Origin: Chloroflexi bacterium bin125
GTDB taxonomy: Bacteria > Chloroflexota > Dehalococcoidia > Bin125
Length of the DNA: 64,000 nucleotides
Assembly (NCBI GenBank): GCA_002239025.1
Contig: MPNM01000002.1
Location: forward strand, 248,001 to 312,000
Direction of reading: 5' to 3'
Shown here: positions 59,396 through 64,000 of the stretch, piece after piece
Layout: the number at the start of each line of letters is the position of its first letter
Numbering within the stretch: position 1 is the stretch's first letter
Translations under genes and position numbers: made by a program
The notes under the pieces: generated by a model
What the model saw: the letters and a program-made list of their open reading frames with translations, nothing else
Database searches by the model: none
What the model was told of the DNA's origin: nothing

Positions 59396-60218
59396 CGACA
59401 CCACCAACCTCCTGCGAGAACTTGCCTTCGGATACGACCGCGACCTCCCCTTTGACGCCAAGATCGCTCAAGCGGGCGAAGGTGGCGGAATGACCGTCGC
59501 GCGTTTCGAGATCACGTCGCGCTACGACGACCGGGTGGGCGGATTACTCATGCAATTGACCGATGCTGAGGGTCCGAGACCACTGATCCTGGTCGGACAT
59601 CCGGGCACGCTCGACAAGTCCAGCGACTACGTCCTCTGGCCCGCAGAGCAATGGGTCGCCCGCGGCGCGATCTGCGCCACTATCGACCAGGCCGGGCATG
59701 GCGAGCGTGCCAGACGACCAGTCTCAATGGAAGATTTCCAGCGCTGGCCCATGCGCCGACTCGACCAAACCCTGCAGACAGTGGTCGATTGGATGCGAAC
59801 CCTCGACTACCTGTCCGAGCGTCCAGAAATCGATGCCGAGCGAGTCGGCTTCGTCGGCTTCTCGATGGGCGGCATGAGAGGCGCGCCGTTCGTCGGCCTC
59901 GACGACCGCGTCAAGGCTGCCTCCTTCTGCATCTCAGGCGCCAGCACGATCGCCGGCCGAGGCGGCGTCGCTGGCGAACTTGGCGACCAGCTCACAGACC
60001 CAGGCGCATACGCCCCGATGATGGCTGGCCGCGCAGTTCAGGTCGTCGCCGGCGAACGAGACGATCTCATCACCCCAGAAGCAACACAACGCTTCTACGA
60101 CCAGCTATCCGAGCCAAAAGAACTCGTCTGGTTGCCCTGCGGTCACTGGGACTTCATGCCCCAGGGAATCAAACCCGTCGGCCCATTCCTCGAACAAGCC
60201 CTCAACTTCGGCGGCTAG
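59388..60218 (+). CDS. Alpha/beta hydrolase (dienelactone-hydrolase-like)
   Basis: A 276-residue soluble hydrolase. The nucleophile elbow is VGFVGFSMGGMRG, with Ser as nucleophile. The acid is in VVAGERDDLITPE and the catalytic His in LPCGHWDFMP. The oxyanion segment is ILVGHPGTLDK. It is coupled to the permease by an 8-base overlap, so it may process the pump's substrate. Its TAG stop shares CTAG (60215-60218) with the convergent CoA-transferase stop. Confidence 0.82.
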   Translation: MSNDTTNLLRELAFGYDRDLPFDAKIAQAGEGGGMTVARFEITSRYDDRVGGLLMQLTDAEGPRPLILVGHPGTLDKSSDYVLWPAEQWVARGAICATIDQAGHGERARRPVSMEDFQRWPMRRLDQTLQTVVDWMRTLDYLSERPEIDAERVGFVGFSMGGMRGAPFVGLDDRVKAASFCISGASTIAGRGGVAGELGDQLTDPGAYAPMMAGRAVQVVAGERDDLITPEATQRFYDQLSEPKELVWLPCGHWDFMPQGIKPVGPFLEQALNFGG

Positions 60219-61459
60219 CTCAACACCCCAGACGCCGTCAGCTCCGCAACCTCGTCGCCCGAGTAACCCAGCACTTCGGTCGCAACCTCAAACGTGTGCT
60301 CGCCAAACAGCGGCGCGGGCGAGGCCAGGTAGCCGGGCGTCTCGTGCAACTTGACAATCGGCCCGTCGTAGAGCGAGATATCCGTTTCGGGATGGTCCAG
60401 GTACTCGTAGAAGCCGCGCTCTGCCAGGTGTTCGTCGTGCTCGCACATGTCCTCGCCATCATGCACCAGCGACGCGGCGACACCGGCAGACTGCAGGTGG
60501 ATCGCGAGCGAAGCTGCGTCAAATGACACCGTCCACGCCGATATCAATCCGTTCAGGACGTCCTCATGCCGCCGCCGGCCCAATAGCGTGGCGAATCGGT
60601 CGTCGGTGGCAAACGAAGCACCTTCAGCAATCGCGCACAGCGACTCCCATTGCGCATCCTCGCCAACGGCGATGGCAATCCAGCGTTCGCGACCGGATGG
60701 ATCATCGGCACACCGATAGATCCCGTGCGGGCACATCCAACTGGACTGATTGCCCTTGCGCACTTGACTCTCCCCGTTGGCCGTGTAGTCGAGCAGCGCA
60801 GGTCCGATCGTCGCTGCCACCGATTCAATCTGCGCCAACTCGATCCGCTGTCCCTGGCCAGTTCGACGCCGGTGTCGTAGCGCGGCCAAGATCGCCACGA
60901 CCGAGTGTCCCGGATTGACGACGTAATCGGGATAGTTGGTGCCCACGCCAACTGGTTTGCGCTCGGGATCGCCGGAGAGATGTGAGATTCCTGTAATCGG
61001 CGTCAGCACCGCACCGAATCCCGCAAAGTCTCGATGAGGACCCCACAGACCCAGCATCGGCTGATACGCGGCAATGATGTCGGGCTTGACCTTGCAAAGA
61101 TCCTCGTAAGTCAGGCCCCAGCGTTCGAAGATCCGCGGCGTCAGATTGGAGATGAAGATGTCCGAGCGCTCAATCAGCCGATAGGCCACGTCGCGCGCGC
61201 CTTCGACTCCCATGTTGAGCAGAAAAGACCGTTTGTCGGCGTTGAAGTTGTTGAAGTAGGCGCAGACGTTGTAGCCCGATTTGCCCGGCTTGATCGGTTC
61301 GCCGTATCGCAAGCCATCGACGCGCGCCTCCGACTCCACCCGAATCACATCTGCGCCGAAGTCCGCCAGCGTCCGAGCAGAAATCGGACCGACGCCGAAC
61401 CAGGAGAAGTCGGCCACTCGGACGCCGTCCAGCGGTCGTGTCCCGTTTGCGGATGTCAT
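60215..61459 (-). CDS. Class III CoA-transferase, Asp-containing member of pair 2
   Basis: A 414-residue CaiB/BaiF protein: GVRVADFSWFGVGPISARTLADFGADVIRVE (in part as VRVADFSWFGVGP), KRSFLLN and the catalytic segment NYPDYVVNPGHSVVAILAAL with an Asp. It is transcribed after an Asp-less family member and overlaps it by 4 bases (ATGA-type). The order is the reverse of pair 1 at 22.4-24.9 kb, where the Asp-bearing gene comes first. Substrate unknown. Confidence 0.88.
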   Translation of the reverse strand: MTSANGTRPLDGVRVADFSWFGVGPISARTLADFGADVIRVESEARVDGLRYGEPIKPGKSGYNVCAYFNNFNADKRSFLLNMGVEGARDVAYRLIERSDIFISNLTPRIFERWGLTYEDLCKVKPDIIAAYQPMLGLWGPHRDFAGFGAVLTPITGISHLSGDPERKPVGVGTNYPDYVVNPGHSVVAILAALRHRRRTGQGQRIELAQIESVAATIGPALLDYTANGESQVRKGNQSSWMCPHGIYRCADDPSGRERWIAIAVGEDAQWESLCAIAEGASFATDDRFATLLGRRRHEDVLNGLISAWTVSFDAASLAIHLQSAGVAASLVHDGEDMCEHDEHLAERGFYEYLDHPETDISLYDGPIVKLHETPGYLASPAPLFGEHTFEVATEVLGYSGDEVAELTASGVLS

Positions 61460-62739
61460 ACAGCGCCCTCCCCGGCGAACGCGATCAGGTCTTCGGCCGG
61501 AATCCCAACTTCCTCAACCCAGACCTCCTGGTTATGTTCGCCAATCCGCGGTGCCGGACGCCGAATCGTCGCGGGCGTCTCAGACAGCCGGTACGGAGGA
61601 CCGGGCAACTTCAGCGCCGCGTCGTCCTGGCCAAGCGTGGTCGGCTGATTCAGTTCCAGCCACCACTCGCGAGCCTCCAGATGCCGGTTCTCGGCGAGAT
61701 CCTTCGGCGTCATCACCTGCCCAATCAGCAGCCGACGCGACTGTCCCTCTTCATATAGTTCTGTCGATGTTCTACTGGCGTAGAACGCGGTGAGCACCTC
61801 CTGCGCCCGATCGAGCACTTCGGCATGCCTGTCTCGTTCCTCTTCGACCAACAAGATTCTCAGGTCAAACGTGTCGAATGTTTCCACGTAGTGAGGCTCG
61901 GTGAGATCTTCGGCCATGCCATGCTCATCCATCCAGCCGATCACATCCGACCACGGTGCGCCAAAACCGGGAATCCCAACCATTGAGTAGATGTAACCGT
62001 CGCGCGTCTGATACGTCCCAATCCCCGGAAGCCGATACCGCTCACCAACCCGCTCGCGTGAAGTTTGAAGGAAGTCCCACTGCAGGTGTGCGGTTTCCTG
62101 GCAGATCGACATCGCTTCCTGAATCGATGTTTCCACACGCTGTCCATTGCCCGTCGCCTCAGCCTGCAACAACGCCAACAATGCGCCCTGAGCGGCGGAG
62201 ATTCCCGCCACGATGTACGCCTGATTCCCCGCAATCCGCATCGGCGACCCATCCGGATAGCCGGCCAGCGTGGCGATGCCCGCTGCGGCCTGGGAAATCA
62301 GATCAGTCACTTCCCAGCCAGCCTTGGGACCGTCCAGGCCAAACCCTGTGATCGAGACCCAGACCAGCTCCGGTCGCGACTCCATGTACGAGTCCGGATC
62401 CAGGCCCCGCTCGGCCAACTCGCGCCGTTCCGCCGCCGTCCATGACTCGATCACAATGTCGGCAGTCTCAACCAGCCGGCCGAACAGCCAGCGCCCGTCA
62501 AACTGTTCCAGGTCGACCGTCACCGATCGCTTGTTGGCATTGAAGTACCAGAACCGAAGCGAAGTCTCCCGCCCTGGAGTCCCCTGCCAAAACGGAGCCC
62601 GCCCGCGAGAAGGCTCCCCACCTACCGGTTCCACCTTGATCACATCCGCCCCAAGATCAGCCAACAACTTCCCGCAATACCACCCCATCTCAGAGGTCAA
62701 ATCAAGAACGCGAACACCATCAAGCGCTGTCTGGGTCAT
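61456..62739 (-). CDS. Class III CoA-transferase-like protein lacking the catalytic Asp, pair 2
   Basis: A 427-residue family member: GVRVLDLTSEMGWYCGKLLADL, GADVIKVEPVGGE and KRSVTVDLE. At the catalytic segment it reads GNQAYIVAGISAAQGALLAL, so Tyr stands where its homologs have Asp. The segment aligns gap-free with the Asp-less member of pair 1. It probably forms a heteromer with the downstream gene, which it overlaps by 4 bases. Confidence 0.86.
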   Translation of the reverse strand: MTQTALDGVRVLDLTSEMGWYCGKLLADLGADVIKVEPVGGEPSRGRAPFWQGTPGRETSLRFWYFNANKRSVTVDLEQFDGRWLFGRLVETADIVIESWTAAERRELAERGLDPDSYMESRPELVWVSITGFGLDGPKAGWEVTDLISQAAAGIATLAGYPDGSPMRIAGNQAYIVAGISAAQGALLALLQAEATGNGQRVETSIQEAMSICQETAHLQWDFLQTSRERVGERYRLPGIGTYQTRDGYIYSMVGIPGFGAPWSDVIGWMDEHGMAEDLTEPHYVETFDTFDLRILLVEEERDRHAEVLDRAQEVLTAFYASRTSTELYEEGQSRRLLIGQVMTPKDLAENRHLEAREWWLELNQPTTLGQDDAALKLPGPPYRLSETPATIRRPAPRIGEHNQEVWVEEVGIPAEDLIAFAGEGAV

Positions 62740-62806
62740 GCGGAGAGGCTACTAGAAGGGCGGCGCAAACCCGTCCTTTTCCTCACCTGATTCTCTTCCA
62801 CCCTCT

Positions 62807-62841
62807 CCGTCATTCCCGCGAAAGCGGGAACCTATACAGCG
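62807..62841 (+). repeat. Left 35-base inverted repeat with GAAA-loop hairpin
   Basis: Contains TTCCCGCGAAAGCGGGAA, a 7-bp stem with a GAAA loop. The reverse complement recurs at 63230-63264 with one difference (T against C). Confidence 0.85.
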
Positions 62842-62882
62842 TCAATTACCGAACGAGACTCGTACCCCTCTCTACACAGGCC

Positions 62883-63182
62883 CTAGGCAAGCTCTTCGTA
62901 AAGGTCGCGCCATCGAGGGTTCGGTTCTCTGATCAAGTCCGTCTTCCACTTTCGTTCCCACTTCTTAATCTGTTTCTCCCGCAGGATGGCTTCTTCCATT
63001 AAGTCGAACACCTTGTACCAAACAAGTCTTTTCAGCCCGTGGCGCTTTGCGAAGCCCTCTATGATGCCTTCTTTGTGCTGCCAGATTCGTTGGGGCAAGT
63101 CTGAAGTTACGCCAATGTAGAGCGTGCCATAGGGCTTGTTTGTGATGATGTACACGCAGGGGAGTTTTCGCGTGATAGGCAC
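62883..63182 (-). CDS. Small GIY-YIG nuclease-superfamily protein
   Basis: A 99-residue single-domain nuclease-like protein that starts at GTG 63182. The GIY-YIG motif is VYIITNKPYGTLYIGVT (10-26). Further catalytic residues are in LPQRIWQHKEG (Arg) and EEAILREKQIKKW (Glu). Such small proteins are widespread but their targets are mostly unknown. Codon use is more A/T-rich than the neighbours and it sits between inverted repeats, both signs of transfer. No strong ribosome-binding site is visible. Confidence 0.85.
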   Translation of the reverse strand: MPITRKLPCVYIITNKPYGTLYIGVTSDLPQRIWQHKEGIIEGFAKRHGLKRLVWYKVFDLMEEAILREKQIKKWERKWKTDLIREPNPRWRDLYEELA

Positions 63183-63229
63183 GGGAGATCTCTACTTCGA
63201 GGTCAGGCGATCAGTGGTGGGATAGCCAT

Positions 63230-63264
63230 CGCTGTATGGGTTCCCGCTTTCGCGGGAATGACGG
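63230..63264 (-). repeat. Right 35-base inverted repeat with GAAA-loop hairpin
   Basis: Reverse complement of the left repeat with one mismatch. It contains TTCCCGCTTTCGCGGGAA on the + strand and lies 32 bases from the stop of the nitronate monooxygenase gene. Confidence 0.85.
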
Positions 63265-63296
63265 GAGGAGACAGCGGGTATGAAGGAGCGGGGGAG

Positions 63297-64000
63297 TTAC
63301 GCCCCAACCGCGACCTTCACGTTCGCCGGCAACCTCGACGTGAACACCTCGACCGCCTCCCGGACCATCTCCTCGAGCACCTCGGCTGCGGGCCTCAGTT
63401 CATTGAGCAGACCAGAGATCTGACCGGCGGCGTTCATCAGCAGGTCTTCACGATTCCCTTGCTTCGCCGCTTCGGCGATGTCGGCGATGAGCAGGCCCTG
63501 CAGACCCATCGGCAGCGCTTGCGTGCCGGAGTCCTCCCAGGCTTCGATCAGTTCGTTGGTTACGTTGCGCATCGTCTTGCCTGAGTAGAGGCGCGTCACG
63601 CGCGTGTCCTCGTCGTTGGCGGCCAGAATGCGGCGCTTGCGGTACTCGTCCAGGTTTGCTTCCTGTGTGGGAATGAAGACGGTGCCGCACCAGACGCCGG
63701 CGCATCCCATCGCGAGCGCCGCTGCCAGGCCCCGGCCGTCGCCAATCCCGCCCGCGGCGATCACCGGCTTCGGAGCGACCGCGTCAAGCACCTGCGGCAA
63801 CAGCGCCATTGTTCCGATTCGTCCCGTGTGACCTCCGGCCTCATGACCCTGGGCGACCACGATGTCGGCATTGCCGTCGTGGACGCGGCGGGCGTTCTTG
63901 ACGTTGCCTACCAGCGAGATCACCTTGCCATTGGCAGCATGCACCTGATCAACAAACGGCGCTGGATTGCCCAGTCCGGTCGCCAGGACGGGTACTTGCA
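63297..64000 (-). CDS. Nitronate monooxygenase-family (NAD(P)H-flavin) protein, 5' truncated by window edge
   Basis: The - strand frame is open to the end of the window, so the N-terminus lies outside. The visible part has QVPVLATGLGNPAPFVDQ, DIVVAQGHEAGGHTGRIGTMALLPQV (flavin-phosphate and His motif) and VIAAGGIGDGRGLAAALAMGCAGVW, the hallmark of the 2-nitropropane dioxygenase / nitronate monooxygenase barrel. The late segment GTVFIPTQEANLDEYRKR is also typical. It uses FMN and oxidises nitronates, or acts as an enoyl reductase (FabK-like). The stop is 32 bases from the inverted repeat. Confidence 0.88.
   Translation of the reverse strand, partial: QVPVLATGLGNPAPFVDQVHAANGKVISLVGNVKNARRVHDGNADIVVAQGHEAGGHTGRIGTMALLPQVLDAVAPKPVIAAGGIGDGRGLAAALAMGCAGVWCGTVFIPTQEANLDEYRKRRILAANDEDTRVTRLYSGKTMRNVTNELIEAWEDSGTQALPMGLQGLLIADIAEAAKQGNREDLLMNAAGQISGLLNELRPAAEVLEEMVREAVEVFTSRLPANVKVAVGA

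Larger units (their letters stand above)
62807..63264. mobile_element. Inverted-repeat unit carrying a GIY-YIG gene (possible small mobile element)
   Basis: A 458-base unit bounded by near-perfect 35-base inverted repeats with one mismatch, each itself a small hairpin. The only gene inside is a GIY-YIG endonuclease with visibly lower GC than its surroundings. I see no clear target-site duplication and no transposase. Confidence 0.55.

Overview
The window is GC-rich, almost fully coding bacterial chromosome with short intergenic gaps and many 4-base (ATGA/GTGA) start-stop overlaps. Gene content points to a Chloroflexota-like aerobic heterotroph of the SAR202/Dehalococcoidia kind: F420 biosynthesis genes (cofC, cofD), a class II B12-dependent ribonucleotide reductase, several class III (CaiB/BaiF) CoA-transferases, thiolase-fold/DUF35 pairs, DUF3105 proteins, RDD proteins and many SDRs. 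This is inferred from content; there is no rRNA or other marker gene in the window, and I saw no tRNA, prophage or CRISPR array.

Layout. 1-4.1 kb: end of a conserved protein, a small-domain methyltransferase, an MFS transporter and an acyl-CoA dehydrogenase. 4.2-6.9 kb: cofC, cofD and a small coupled gene, divergent from a PHP hydrolase. 6.9-8.9 kb: three tandem zinc-ribbon/RDD membrane proteins. 8.9-15.2 kb: nrdJ, a MetE/UroD-fold enzyme and two alpha/beta hydrolases. 15.2-17.6 kb: a LysM/M23 peptidase, and a sirtuin preceded by a leader with a promoter, a tiny ORF and two twin hairpins. 17.7-20.7 kb: M20 peptidase, FabL-like reductase, two tandem tiny duplicated genes and an orphan membrane protein. 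20.8-31.1 kb: a lipid/carboxylate module (thiolase-fold + DUF35 + two CaiB proteins), two DUF3105 proteins, an NDP-forming acyl-CoA synthetase-like protein, nitroreductase, AlkA-like glycosylase and two 3-hydroxyisobutyrate dehydrogenase paralogs. 31.2-34.7 kb: carboxyltransferase and AMP-forming acyl-CoA synthetase. 34.7-38.6 kb: two tandem potassium-channel-like proteins (one with a broken filter), HtpX with a Cys-containing insert, FmdB. 38.7-49.1 kb: formyltransferase, FMN split-barrel protein and two ABC export modules, one with an adaptor carrying a long 33-residue repeat array. 49.2-54.5 kb: SDR, DUF35/thiolase pair, DUF6817, CDF transporter, hydratase. 54.7-60.2 kb: a third ABC export module. 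60.2-62.7 kb: a second CaiB pair. 62.8-63.3 kb: a small GIY-YIG gene bounded by near-perfect 35-bp inverted repeats. 63.3-64 kb: nitronate monooxygenase, cut by the window edge.

The metabolic genes fit together as peripheral catabolism of carboxylic acids: CoA activation by ligases or CoA transfer, oxidation by ACAD, SDR and HIBADH-family enzymes, and carbon-carbon cleavage or aldol chemistry by thiolase-fold/DUF35 pairs. Specific substrates cannot be read from the sequence.

The least explained signals are the tandem 39/35-residue peptide genes, the leader upstream of the sirtuin, the inverted-repeat GIY-YIG unit, the dispersed GC-rich repeat at gene 3' ends, the paired CoA-transferases in which one member lacks the catalytic Asp, the 33-residue repeat adaptor, and the filter-less channel paralog.
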